A stretch of DNA of 64,000 nucleotides from Diogma glabrata. Lineage: Eukaryota; Arthropoda; Insecta; Diptera; Cylindrotomidae. Below, one piece after another: positions 35,727-47,193 of this stretch. Numbering within the stretch: the stretch's first letter is position 1; every line of letters starts with the position of its first letter. The stretch is from positions 115,026,437 through 115,090,436 of the forward strand of contig OY856187.1 in NCBI GenBank assembly GCA_963693315.1, in the 5' to 3' direction. The notes beneath the pieces were generated by a model. That model saw nothing but the letters and a program-made list of their open reading frames with translations, was not told where the DNA came from and did no database searches. The position numbers and the translations under genes were made by a program.

Positions 35727-36310
35727 TTTTGTCCCGGAATATCAGGTACTCTGGTAGGCTGATCTATAATCTGTGTGTAATTATGGCAAAGAGCAAATAG
35801 CTCAGCCTGTTTACCTAGCTCATCAGTAGTGGAACTGTGTATGAGCCATTCTTTTTTGTGGACATTGAAGTCACCAAGAACTACAATTTTGGCATTAGGA
35901 TACTCAGACAACCTATCTATTTTTTCAGATAGGTCATGAAAAAGGTTGATGTTCTCAGGTGAATTAGGGGAGCGATACAGACCAAAGACAAACAACGTTT
36001 GATTTGAGCAGCAAATCTTAAGGGAAACCATGTTGTGGTATTTTGAATTTAATTCAAAATTTTTAATTCTTACGTATGGAATGGTGTTTCTAATATACAC
36101 ACAAACACCATGCTTAAAATAAAAAGAGGATTCTAGTTCATATTGAGGACAAAGGTATTTATTACGATCAAGAGTAACAGCTCGGTCACTAATGATCGTT
36201 TCAGTTAGGAATAGAATATCCGGTTTTGTTCTCTCAAGATAAAGATGGACCGAATGAAGATTAACATTCAATTCTCTTATGTTGGCAAAATTTATTGATA
36301 ATTTTGCCAT
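35727..36310 (-). pseudogene. LINE endonuclease domain, N-terminal part
   Basis: It begins at ATG 36310 (MAKLSINFANIRELN). It has the AP-endonuclease pattern: NFANIR at the start, LFLTETI with the catalytic Glu, FVFGLYRSPNS, VVLGDFNVH with the Asp-x-Asn pair, and DQPTRVPD. The rest of the domain, where the family has DLFLTS and the SDH motif, is missing. The frame jumps to the linker at PGQNTGQDPN. That gap predates the transposon insertion because the insertion site lies in the joined sequence. Confidence 0.8.
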
Positions 36311-38161
36311 TATAAATAAGCAATTTATTTTTAACCTTAAAATAAATATCAACAAAATCACCACAAAACAATTAAATCGATAATATCTAAATTGGCAATT
36401 CTAACAGCTGGATAACTTGATACTATGTCTAAGTTTACTGTCAAAATTGCCAATCCAAACAATGGAAAATTTAAAAGTTGTTATAACATATAAACATTCG
36501 GAAAACCCAGATGTAAACACAGAAAAACGAAACCTAATTTAAAGAAGACAAAACTGTTTTAATAGCAAAGTTTGCTTGCAACAAACAAACAAACTTTAAA
36601 TCAACAACAAATATTAATTAATTAATTTAATTTAAAACAAAAAATAGAAATATTATTAATAACTAACAAAATTTCTTTACGTTAAACAATTTATATTTAA
36701 TTCAGAATGTAAATACCAATAAACTTCCGAAACATCAAATTATAATGATTTTTATATAACCTAATGGAAGAATTATCCAGACAGTTGGGTAAACTTGTAA
36801 CTAGGACTAAGTTTACTGTCTAAACAATTATTCAAGCAATATAACATCAACAAGCACCCAACTCAAATTATATCAGATTCGAACAAACAAAACAAAACAG
36901 CAAACAAAAATATATAAACACATATAATCAAAAAATCTTATCTGAATAATTTTCCTGGTTAATTAAGATATTCCAAACTTCATAAAACGATGTTGTTTTC
37001 TTATCCTTATCTTTTCTTATCTTTTTTAAATTTCAAATTTGAAAAACAAACCGCCGAATCTTTAATTTAAATAAGATTTTTTTTCAATAACTTTTTGAAT
37101 CAATTCCAAATTCAATTTTTGATTTCGTAAATTTTCCTACCTACAAAGGAAAAAGCAATAATTATTATTAAGTAAATAAATTCCCTGAAATTAAAGACAA
37201 AATTTAATCAAAATAATAATAAAATATGAAAAATGTAATTAATTTTTTAAAAAAAATGAAAATAATTTTATATATAAAAATGACAGCCACAGAAAAATGC
37301 GTCTTATTTCAACCACTACTTTGATTGATGAATGAAGTAGTATTTGGATCGTATTAGTAGAATAAATGAGATACAAGTCAGAACGATAAACAATTTTTTT
37401 ATTACGTACCAATAATAACTATTAAATTAATAAAGACAATTATTATTACGTATGAATACGAATCCATCATCGATTTTTCAATCTGAAAAAGACGTATTCA
37501 AACATTCATAGCCTCGTATTATTATTTCAAGTCTTTCACCTCAGAGCGTGACGGATCAGCCTAACTTACTACCTACGGAAAAATCTGTGTGTGGTGCGCC
37601 AAAAGAAGTTTTCACTTCAAAAAATTAGATCCTATTTTATAGCGAAGGTATATCTGTCACATCAAAACATCCATCTATTAAATATATACAATGAATTATT
37701 CTTCCCCTCCACATTATTTCAAAAAAAGTTTCGCATTATCAAGGTTTTACAAATAGAATTTTCTTCAACATAAAAACCAACGCAAAGGTCAAAGAAGACC
37801 ACAATTAATCAATTTTTGAACAACCATATGATCTAGTTGCCCAATCATTGAAATAAAAAGAACAAATACAATAATAGATGGGATGATGAATCATACGATT
37901 GTATAAAATTCAAAACATATGTTACAGCTTGTGTAAGAAAACATATCAATCAACTCGCAATTTGCGTAAATATGCATATTTTTCTCTCTCATACAAAACT
38001 CTACAAAAATTTACATTTGTTTTTCATTTAAAAATTTACTTAAGCATTTGATTGACTTGTTGCACTCACACTGTTCTATCGTAATTTTTATTGGAATAAA
38101 ACAATTAACTGTCGAATTTTTAGTGCATTGTTCTGGTTGATGAAATTTATCATTTGTAATA
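36311..38161. other. A+T-rich non-coding stretch
   Basis: GATAACTTGATACTATGTCT + AAGTTTACTGTC at 36411-36442 and TAAACTTGTAACTAGGACT + AAGTTTACTGTC at 36789-36819 are similar and might belong to the LINE leader. Nothing else is supportable. Confidence 0.4.
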
Positions 38162-38280
38162 GGCCAGTACCCTATTTCACCAAACTTACAAATTTGTAAT
38201 TTCATACAAATTTTTACAAAATTTGTGAAAATTTGCATGAAATTACAAATTTGTAAGGTTGGTGAAATAGGGTACTGGCC
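38162..38280. repeat. Hairpin (foldback) element, copy 2
   Basis: 119 bp. GGCCAGTACCCTATTTCACC at the left is mirrored by GGTGAAATAGGGTACTGGCC at the right, and the pairing extends through ACAAATTTGTAATTTCAT and ATGAAATTACAAATTTGT, with centre near 38221. The arms are almost perfect. Copy 1 is at 2581-2693. No clear target duplication. Confidence 0.8.
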
Positions 38281-38409
38281 GTAACAAAATTTTGTTTATA
38301 ATAAAATTTTGAAATACGTTGATTGGAAAATATAAAATCAGAGATCGTGTTGTGGTCAATTCTAGAAAAATTCTATGTTTCAATAATTGCTTCCAAACAT
38401 AATAAGTTA

Positions 38410-38640
38410 TACTACTTTTCTACGATAGTATATGAAAAGTCTAATTTCATGCATGCTTAATCGCCTGTGAAAGTGGACTTTTTTCCACTAGTGTAAAATC
38501 ATTGTCGCTAAATAATAAATTGTTGTTACTACGGCCCTTTCATGTAATTTTACAAAGTCCTTAAATAAATCCAACCACGAAAAAATAGAATATGAATTTA
38601 GAATTGTATGCTATCGTTTTCTAATTAGTTTAAATTTATT
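38410..38640 (+). repeat. Third copy of the dispersed repeat at 29640-30045
   Basis: Shared words in the same order: CGATAGTATATGAAA, CACTAGTGTAAAAT, CGCTAAATAATAAATTG, TGTAATTTTACAAAGT, AGAATATGAATTT. Confidence 0.5.
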
Positions 38641-39697
38641 ATCGTAAACAAGAGCATTTCCTAGGCGAGACGTTTTTCGTTCATGAGCTTGTCACATCCG
38701 ACGCTGGCTTTTCTCGTGAACAAATGTTCACTCAACAAAAAGGGTGATTCGATCTCTTGGAGAAAAATATACTTCTTATTTTATATTATTTTGATTTGGT
38801 CTTCAGATGTTGAAATATTAATGTAATAGGGTGAAAAGCTGTTATTTTAGTAACTAAAATGTTATAGAAATAAAAAATATTTATTATATATTATTATATA
38901 TAGACAAATATATCATGGTAACCTAATGTAAATACTGATATAAAATTTTAGGATATTATGATCTACTGAGCCAGAAGATAAATAAAAGGTAAAAACAATA
39001 TTGCAGTGTATAAAAATGTACGGTAAGAGGAATCCACTCAAGTTTTTGATATTTCAGTGTGTGGTAAAGATATTCAGATAATTAAGATAAGTTTCCTTGA
39101 TATTCATTTTATCAATTTGAAATTACTTTTGTTCAAGTTGTCGACTTTTATAAAGGATTGTGTTACTCGATGGTAAACATCTACAGTGAACATACAAGTC
39201 AACAAAAGATTTGTTTTAAAATGTTTTATGAAAAAAATTAATTGATAAGCTTACCGACCATTTTCAAAGGACAGTTGGTAAATGTTTGTTAAATTCTGTT
39301 TGTTGATGATTACAAACCAAACTAACAATCTGAATCTGTTAAAATAAAGAACAGGCTTGTTGAAGAATTTTATGATATAAACAAAAAGTCAATTATTTGT
39401 ATGTTAAAAGATTTAATATAACTTAAGGACAAATGTTATAATTAGCTGCATGATTTTTATGAGTAAAAATTTCTGATACGTTATAAATTTTTCCTAGACT
39501 TATAATATGGATTAAATAATTACGTCAAATGACGGCAAATTGTATGCCTATTTGTTTTTTGATATGTAAGTGATGCGTCCATATCTGGTCTCTTTTTATG
39601 TTACAATTTAAATAAAAAATAATAAGAAATTAAAAACTTAAATAATTAATTTATATATAAGCAATAGACATGCACATAATAGCTATTTATGTACCTA
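38641..39697. other. Non-coding stretch
   Basis: No gene is seen. CGTTCATGAG (38690) and CTCGTGAAC (38734) could pair weakly around a CG-containing patch. Confidence 0.4.
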
Positions 39698-40236
39698 GGG
39701 CGTTATGTAGGTCGCGCCCGGAAAGCGACGTAATCTAGCCCGAGGGCCTCTGGCCCGAGGGATGGATGCCGCTTGATGGGCGTAATACCCAGTAGCGCCA
39801 GTGGTGCATACAAGATTTTATGCTTCACTTAATAAGCTAAAAACTAAGAAAGAATTTAATTTGTTAGTCTATATTGATATGCAAAAAAATACAAATGTAT
39901 CATAGTATACCAAGAAAATAACTATTTTGAAGTTTAAAATAAATATTTGAGGTTTGTACGTTGCTATGTAAACAAATTCTCCGAAATTTTGTAGCGTATG
40001 ACAAAAACATTGTATGACGTTTAAAATAATTTGATAGTTTTGGAAAACTATATGAACATTTAATAACTAAAATGTTGCAAAACATTTTTAAACAAATATA
40101 AAAATCTTTTACTAGCTTAAATTGAATAAAAATTATTTACATTTTGTAGACAAAACTACAGTAAAAATAATTTTATTTAGTTTTTAGCGTCTTAAAAGCG
40201 GGCGTTATGAATTCATAATGCCCTCTCATAACGCCC
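39698..40236. mobile_element. Possible MITE with GGGCGTTATG ends
   Basis: GGGCGTTATG (39698-39707) is mirrored by CATAACGCCC (40227-40236). The left end is followed by a strikingly G+C-rich ~110 bp (GTCGCGCCCGGAAAGCGACG, GCCCGAGGGCCTCTGGCCCG). The right end holds a further near-palindrome (GGGCGTTATGAATTCATAAT). No coding, and no target duplication recognised. The 10-bp ends are short, so this is tentative. Confidence 0.35.
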
Positions 40237-40743
40237 CGGTTTTATGAATGTGTTTATACATCGCGTATCCAAGACATTACAACAACTTTATATCATTGTG
40301 AAGCATAAATTATTTAAACACTCAAATTAGCTATTTAAAATGCTCGCTTGTTTTTTGTGTTACTTTTCCTTATTTTCACTGAAAATTTTCTTTCGCTCAT
40401 AGTTGTAGATAATCATATTATTTCAAAAGCATTAAAATTAATCAGCCTTTCTATAAAATGTAAATAAATTCCTTCAATCTGTTGTTTATTATATCATTAT
40501 TTTGTTTTGTATTATTCGTTTAAATTCGAAATTATTATCTCTTTTTCGATAGACTAAATGACAAGCTAAGTTAGAAATAGGAATAAATTTGACAAGAAGA
40601 GTTTATGAGAAGTCTTCGGCCGACTACGTTTAGACTTTTATATTGATTCTTTAGTTATAATAATATTTGAGTCTTCTAGACGACTGTCTGACCTCGGATA
40701 TTGGGTTGTTGTAGATCGCGTTAGTTATATTGTATGTTGGTGT

Positions 40744-40782
40744 TTTTTTACTAAACCAACAGTCTGTTGGTTTAGTAAAAAA
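40744..40782. repeat. 39-nt perfect hairpin with one-base axis
   Basis: TTTTTTACTAAACCAACAG (40744-40762), one T, then the exact complement CTGTTGGTTTAGTAAAAAA (40764-40782). With a loop that small it cannot fold fully as RNA, so it is a DNA inverted repeat. A 62-codon frame across it is not supported as a gene. Confidence 0.8.
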
Positions 40783-41426
40783 CGCTGTTTACATAGACCC
40801 TTTACATTTTCGCAATGCGATTGTAATGCTTTTTCTAGATATTGATGGCCTTATCTGGGTGAGTTGTGTAATTGCAAGAAACATCCGTATGGCCGTTACG
40901 TTTTGGATTTTTGATTAAAAATATATTATAAATAAACGATAAATATACCAGGGATATAGTTCACTTGATCTTTATATGAAATTTTTAACTTTTGAATTAA
41001 TTAATAGCTAACATTAAAATTGTTATACTTTTGAATTTCATTTTATTTGACATAATTCCCTTGATTACAGGGATTACAGGTTATATGTAAAATTTTGTTT
41101 TAAAACTTGAACTACTTCGTTGGGCCCTTTGTCCAAACACAAAAATGTAATCACAATATTTTCAATATATGCACACAATATTGTGAAATTCGAATTTCGA
41201 AATGCCAAAGTGGTGTACAAATATGTGTCGATTTGTGAATCTAAGACTGTGAACCTAATAAGAACAATGTTTTAATTGATGAAAAACGTAATTTACACAG
41301 GTGAAAAAGTCGAAATTTAAACTGGACCATTTTTGATTTTCCTGAAACTTGGCATATAAGTAGTATGGCCAAAATAAAAAATATAACTTGTTTTAGAATT
41401 TTTTTAAAGTGCATAGCTTGAGCGTA

Positions 41427-42381
41427 GGGGGCACCCCAACATGCATGAAAAATGAAAACTCTGCCAATCCGGTGTACGTGTAACTTTGAAAATAAATTGC
41501 TCAAGAATGGCTTTGCCTATTTCATCAAACTTTTTTTGTTTGATAGATGATAAGTTAGTCGTTTGGAAAAAAGTTAATTAATTGTTTTTGTAATTAAATT
41601 TTAAATAAAAATATCAAAAAAACTTTCTTAAAGAAGGCGCTAGGGTCGAAGATCAATTGGAATTTAATTTATTTTTTTTTAAAAAATAGTTTTAAATTTT
41701 AACTTTTTTTTTAAATAGTTCTATCCTTACTCTAAAATATTTCAAATTTTCAAAAAAGCGTTAATTTGGGTTCTTAAGATATTTAATTTTAAAAATTTTA
41801 GTCCGACTAAAAATTCTAATTTTTCATAATTTTTTGAAATAAAAAATTTTAAATTCAATTAAATTTTAACTTTTTTTTAAAAAAATAGTTCTATCCTTTC
41901 TTTAAAATATATCAAATTTACAAAGAGGCATTAATTCGTGTTCTCGAAATATTAACTAAAACTCAAAGTTTTCATCATTTTTTCGAACTTCAATGGTTAA
42001 AATTTTTTGTTGATAAAAATTGTTCGAAAAAATAATGAACAATTAGAAATTTGGTCGGACCAAAATCTTCAAAATTAAATATCTCAAGAATTTCATATAT
42101 TTTAAAGTAAGGATAGAACTATTTTCAAAAAAAAAATTAATTAAACTCCAATTGATTTTCGACCCTAGCGCCATCTTTAAAACAGGTTTTTTTAATATTC
42201 TTATTTAAAAATGAATTACAAAAACAATTAATTAATTTTTTTTCCAAACGACTAACTAATCATCTATCAAACGAAAAAAGTTTGATGAAATCGGTATAGC
42301 CGTTCTTGAGCAATTTAATTTTAAAGTTACATCGGATTGGCAGAATTTTCATTTTTCATGCATTTTGGGGTGCCCCGCACC
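41427..42381. mobile_element. ~950-bp foldback element
   Basis: The left end GGGGCACCCCAACATGCATG and the right end CATGCATTTTGGGGTGCCCC mirror each other. The arms continue for over 250 bp each: CTGCCAATCCG / CGGATTGGCAG, TTGCTCAAGAATGG / CGTTCTTGAGCAA, AAGGCGCTAGGGTCGAAGAT / GACCCTAGCGCCATCTTT. The centre has several ATATTTAATTTTAAA-type words. The remnant at 23240-23740 is the same family. Confidence 0.7.
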
Positions 42382-42904
42382 GTGGGATTTTTTGTGCAAT
42401 AAGTAATTTTTTCGACATATAAAATTTAAAAATGTAATGATGCAGTTTTGTAGAAAATTGATTCAGTATGAAGAGTCCATAAATTGTATCCCAAAAAAAC
42501 GTTTATTTGTCGTTGAAATAATGAAGTAAAGTCACATGTAAATTTTGGTCCAAAATATTGAAAACTGTTTACGCACTTCTATAGTGTTTGTACGTAAGAT
42601 AACTTTATTGCTCTAATTTAAATAGTGATTATTTTCAAATATAGCCTTTTCTGCGTATTTAAAAAAAAAATTATAAAGATCGCTCATATGGTTTAAAAGA
42701 TATGATAGAATAAAATTGGTTCTATAATATGCCGTGATTGCAAACTTCCTTGGAAGAAAAAAAAGGTTGCTCGGTCGTGCTAGGTGCTCCCGCTATAATA
42801 AAATGAAAGGTAAGACTCCATACTATCAATTAAAAAAAAAAAAGTTTAAATAATTAATAATCTTTTATAAAATCATAAAATTTATAAAAGCATAAAATCA
42901 TGAA

Positions 42905-43080
42905 ATTTTGGGTTCTATGGGCGGTGGGTAGTGGGCGTGACCAATTTTAATGAAACTTTATTTTATTCTTAATTGAGGTAATAAAAGGCTCTGTGCCAAA
43001 TTTCAAAGACTTTGGGCCAAAAATAAATTTTGGGTTCTATGGGCGGTGGGGTAGTGGGCGTGGCCAATTTTGATGAAACT
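42905..43080 (+). repeat. ~120-bp direct tandem duplication
   Basis: TTTTGGGTTCTATGGGCGGT, then GGGTAGTGGGCGTG and CCAATTTT with GATGAAACTTT or AATGAAACTTT, occurs at 42906 and again at 43027. Confidence 0.7.
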
Positions 43081-43315
43081 TTCTATTTTTCATAATTGAG
43101 CTAACCAAACGCTCACAGCAAAATTTCAACATTCTACGAGCACTCCTTATATTTTTTGCCAAACATTGTATGAACATATCCCACTGTGCCCCGCCCCCTA
43201 TGCTCAAACTATTCATTTTAAAAAAATTGTAAAATAATTTGTGTTTTTTATTTTGTCTTGACTTATATGTCAAGTTTCAGGAAAAGTCAAAATGGTCAAG
43301 TTTTCACAACTCGGT

Positions 43316-44137
43316 CTAGAACAAGTTTTCTTCAACTATCATGGATTCATAGTTTTGTTTTATGTTTTATGTGTCGAATTTATAAAAACAAATTTCAACG
43401 ACTGTGTTAAAAATTAACTTATAAAAATAATAATATTAATTATATTTTTATATATATCATTTAACTATATTTATATATGAAATATATTTTTATTTTATTT
43501 TGCATATTTAAAGATTAAACAAATCAGTTGTCAAAAAATTTGGTTTAAATGACATCCCTGATTGTTTTATTTCGATTTAGTACCAAAAATGTGTTATAAT
43601 CTGTTATAATTTCGTAACTTAGACACAAATTTTTATAATACACAGATTTGGTTTGTGAAATACCATTTTAATACTAACTTGTGGAGCATTTAGGTGAAAC
43701 TGTCGATTGACAAATCTAATAATTAACTTTTTTCTTGATATCACTAATTTCACCAAAATTAACTAGCATATAGAAAAATGGCCACTACTCTGCCAATGTT
43801 TTCATGGTTTTGTTGTAATTTGTTTTATACAATGCAATAGTTATCAACCAAAAGCTTTTGATTGTCGAAAAAAGATTTTAACAGGCATGTTTGTTAAAAA
43901 TTAAAATTAACAGATATGTCAGTTGAAACACTGTTTAAATAAATTCAACAGACAAATATTTGTTAAATTTGACCTAAATATTTTTGGAGTGTGGTGACAA
44001 CTAATGCGTCATATTCATTCCCTATATGACAGCATGTGATCTTAATAGTGTAACCATAGAGAAACATATATAGAGAGACGTAACCTCTATTCACACAAAT
44101 TGTATATAGAATACTGATAATACAAATAAAAGTACAA
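43316..44137. other. A+T-rich non-coding stretch
   Basis: Nothing supportable was found. It lies outside the inverted duplication as far as this window allows comparison. Confidence 0.45.
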
Positions 44138-46575
44138 CCAGAGATGAAAGGTTAAGCAATATACAAATTTTACAAATTATACATTGCATTCTTTCTGTCT
44201 TATATGAAACAATAAACAAAGCAAATCAAAATAAAAAAATGAGAATTTATATTTGAAAGAGAAATATTTCTTTTGCTTTATTTTCTATTTTACTTTTACT
44301 TAAATACGAAAAAATACGATAATTATAAAATAGAAAATAAAAACAAAGTACTCGTATGTATTTAAGGATTGTATTGGTATGATAATTTTTTATATTTAAC
44401 AAATATAATTTCATTCATTGATAATTTTTTGTTTTTGTATATTTTCTATTTTACTTTTACTTAAATACGAAAAAATACGATATTATAAAATAGAAAAAGT
44501 GCTCGTATGTATGAGTGTTTAAATATATAATTTAAGGATTGTGTTGTGATGATAATTTTTTGTTTTTGTATATTGAAGAAGCAAATGATTGAATTTGTTA
44601 TTTGGGTTACGAATTGTTTGTTTTGTTGTCAAGATTTTTTATTTATTTTTTCATCTTTTTTTAAATGGATTTGAACTATATTAAGTTTTTATTGTCCTAG
44701 GTCGGTGACTTTAGATTTTAGAATATATCAATTTAGTTTGGTCAGAGTTTGATTTAAATTGATTCATTTGGTCGTGTTTGATATAATTACTTCGGTCTGA
44801 AAGACATGAGATTACATCAAAGTGAAATTCTTACCCATGCTTTTTTGGCATTTCTCGACGTTTTAGGACCTACTGATTCTAAAAAAGCAACAAACAAAAA
44901 TGTATGTCTGTCTGTCGGCCGGCCGTCCGCCGTCCATCCGTCACAACCTACGAAATCTAGAAAACCGCTGAACGGATTTGAAATTTTTTTTTTCTAAAAA
45001 TTATTGCCGAATTATTTACTATATGCCGAAAGGATTATGTGTTCGATAGCTGTACCGGAAGCGTGTCAAAAAAATCGTCAAGTGTGTCAAAACAAGGAAA
45101 TTTGCATATTTTTTGCTTAAAAAACGTTCATTTTAAGTGATTACGAGTAGGAACATTGAATTTGGAGAAATCATGATGGTCGGGATTGGTATAAGAGACC
45201 AAAATCTAGATTTTTGCATTATAAGTTTGTGAAAAAAATGTTGTCAAGTGTGTCAAAAGAAAGATTTTTATTTATTTTTTTACTCAATCTTTTGGAAAAA
45301 AATAAAATTAATAATATGTATGCATGAAAATATATTATTATTATAGAGAATTATGGCATTATTAGATTGTCAAAAAAATAATGTCAAGCGTGTCAAAAAT
45401 TATTTCATTGATTTTTTTAGCCAATTTTTTGGAAAAAAAAATTTATCTGTTTTTATGAATTGGTTTTATTGAATTGGTTATAGTTTTTGAAATAGTTTTG
45501 GAATTTTGATAAAAGTTTGTATTTTTGATTTTGTAATAATTTTTGCTATATTTTTAGAATTTTGTAAAAACTTTGAACTCTTAAGAATTTTTGGAATTTT
45601 ATTAGAATTTAGAAAAAGTTTAAATATTTGATTTTATTCTAATTTTTGGAATGTTTTTGGTATTTTTCAATTTTTGATTTTGTTATAATTTTTGCAATAT
45701 TTTTAGAATGTTGAAAAAATAGAATTTTTGAATATATAATACTTTAGAATTTTGAAAAAAGTTTCAAGTTTTGATTTCGTTATAATTTTTGCAATATTTT
45801 TAGAATTTTGGAAAAAGTTTTTTGGAAAAAAATAAAATTAATAATATGTATGCATGAAAATATATTAAAATTATAGAGAAAATATATTATTATTATAAGT
45901 TTGTCAAAAAAATAATGTCAAGCGTGTCAAAAAATGATTTCATTGATTTTTTTAGCTAATTTTTTGGGAAAAAAATGTAGCTGTTTTTATGACGTAAATG
46001 TAATTGAAAATGAAATTGGACATGGAAATTTTTTAATTTGTTATAATTTCTGAAATATTTTTGGAATTTTGAAAAAAGTTTGTATATTTGATTTTGTAAT
46101 AATTTTTGCAATATTTTTAGAATTTTGGAAAAAGTTTTAGTTTTTGACTTTGTAAGAATTTTTGGAATATTTTTGGAATTTTGAATTTTAAAGTTTTGAT
46201 TTTATTATAATTTTTGGAATTTATAAAAAAGTTTAAATTTTTGATTTTGTAATAATTTTTGGAATATTTTTAGAATTTTGAAAAAAGTTTGAGTAATATG
46301 AATTTGTGATTTTGTAATATTTTCTCGAATCGCTAAATTGAAGGTTTTTGAATAGTTTGCTGAAAATGTAAATGAAAATGAAATTGGACATGGACATTTT
46401 TGAATTTGTTATAGTTTTTGAATATTTTTGGAATTTTGAAAAAGTCAATTTTTGGAATATTTTTAGAATTTTGAAAAATTTAAAATTTTTGATTTTATTA
46501 CAATTTTTATAATTTTGGAAAAAGCTTCAATTTTTGTATTGTTATAATTTTTGCAATATTTTTAGAGTTTTGGAA
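44138..46575 (-). repeat. Left arm of a large inverted duplication
   Basis: It is the reverse complement of sequence at the right end of the window (62060-64000). The flank part (44138-44788) matches 63345-64000 almost base for base. 44789-46575 is a minus-strand copy (D) of the inverted-repeat element, with end word ACTTCGGTCTG (44789-44799), tail, TTGACA units and a long ~60-bp A+T array. Differences from the other arm include a 9-bp gap after GATTACAT (44817). The A+T array is expanded and partly duplicated (GAAAATGAAATTGGACATGG at 46006 and again at 46374). It runs without a break into a retroelement fragment at about 46580. Confidence 0.85.
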
Positions 46576-46579
46576 AGAG

Positions 46580-47193
46580 TTTGAATGACTAACAAATGAA
46601 GGAACAATACCAAATTTCTCCCAGAAATCTATGCCCAGGTAGAGCTCTTCTCGTAATCCAGGGACTATATGGAACCGCATTGGTTTAGTGGAGCCATTCA
46701 CAGTTATTGGAATTTCGATGTAACCCAAAATTTTTGTTGCAGTACCATCTGCCGTACGAATACACGAAGTGTACTTACGGTAAGTTGTACCTGCTGATTC
46801 CAATAATTCCAAGGAATTTCTTCCAAGTATTGTAATTGACGCTCCACTATCCAATAGACCTGAAATATGTTTGTCCAAAATCTTGATTGTCAATCGCGGC
46901 CGAGGATCCTTTGTTTCTGAAAGGATAGATGAAACACAAGCTTTACGAAATAATTTCCTCATCCTCCAATATCTAATGTTACGTTCAAGACGTCTAAAAT
47001 ATGTTCGATGTAATGATGGGAAATTAAATGTACTAGGTGATTTTATTCTGGTTTCCTGAGTGGTGATCGATCGTCCTGCGTTGCTACATCTCTCGTCGTT
47101 TTCTTCGGGCTCATTGGATGTTGAACCGAGGGTACCATCCCCGAAGCATGTACTCTCGGACGGTAGTTTACCGACGGGTGACAATATGAACAA
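46580..47193 (-). pseudogene. Retroviral-type aspartic protease domain, cut at a repeat junction
   Basis: A frame from 47193, one base back (-1) from the gag frame it overlaps, as in many Ty3/gypsy elements that reach Pro-Pol by frameshifting. It holds LLDSGASITILG (active-site Asp-Ser-Gly), GYIEIPITVNG, and ELYLGIDFWEKFG, the flap and C-terminal hydrophobic motifs of a gypsy-type protease. RT, RNase H and integrase are missing. At about 46580 the frame passes into the A+T array of element copy D and stays open to 46507, so its last ~25 residues (SFQNSKNI…) are repeat-encoded. This is a truncated fragment and not a working gene. Confidence 0.8.

Larger units (their letters stand above)
32307..36310 (-). 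mobile_element. Decayed CR1/jockey-group LINE, split by an inverted-repeat element
   Basis: Read on the minus strand: the endonuclease start (36310 to 35727), then the foreign insert at 34479-35724, then the rest of ORF2 (34476 to 32345), a short 3' UTR and an A run (T10 at 32307-32316 on the plus strand). No ORF1 was found upstream. The A+T-rich DNA from 36311 to ~36900 holds an imperfect repeat of CTAAGTTTACTGTC (36430 and 36806), which could be a remnant of a 5' leader. The copy is dead: frameshift, mutated motif A and a missing middle. No target duplication was recognised. Confidence 0.75.
41285..43315. mobile_element. ~2-kb element with inverted ends, containing a foldback and a tandem duplication
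   Basis: The left end (TGGACCATTTTTGATTTTCC, TGAAACTTGGCATATAAGTA at 41323-41363) is mirrored near the right end (ACTTATATGTCAAGTTTCAG, GGAAAAGTCAAAATGGTCAA at 43260-43302), with mismatches. Inside are the foldback 41427-42381 and a ~120-bp tandem duplication at 42905-43080. It has no coding capacity. The mobile unit may be the whole or only the foldback. Confidence 0.45.

Noticed and set aside
44806..44997. 63-codon frame in the G+C-richer tail of element copy D
   Set aside because: The same DNA in other copies is not open or not conserved as protein; it is element tail sequence.
46233..46448. 71-codon minus-strand frame
   Set aside because: Its Asn/Lys/Ser repeats come from the ~60-bp A+T array.
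47043..47193. A defined slippery heptamer for gag-pro frameshifting
   Set aside because: The overlap fits a -1 shift, but no canonical X-XXY-YYZ heptamer is present; only an A-rich AAGAAAAC word was seen.
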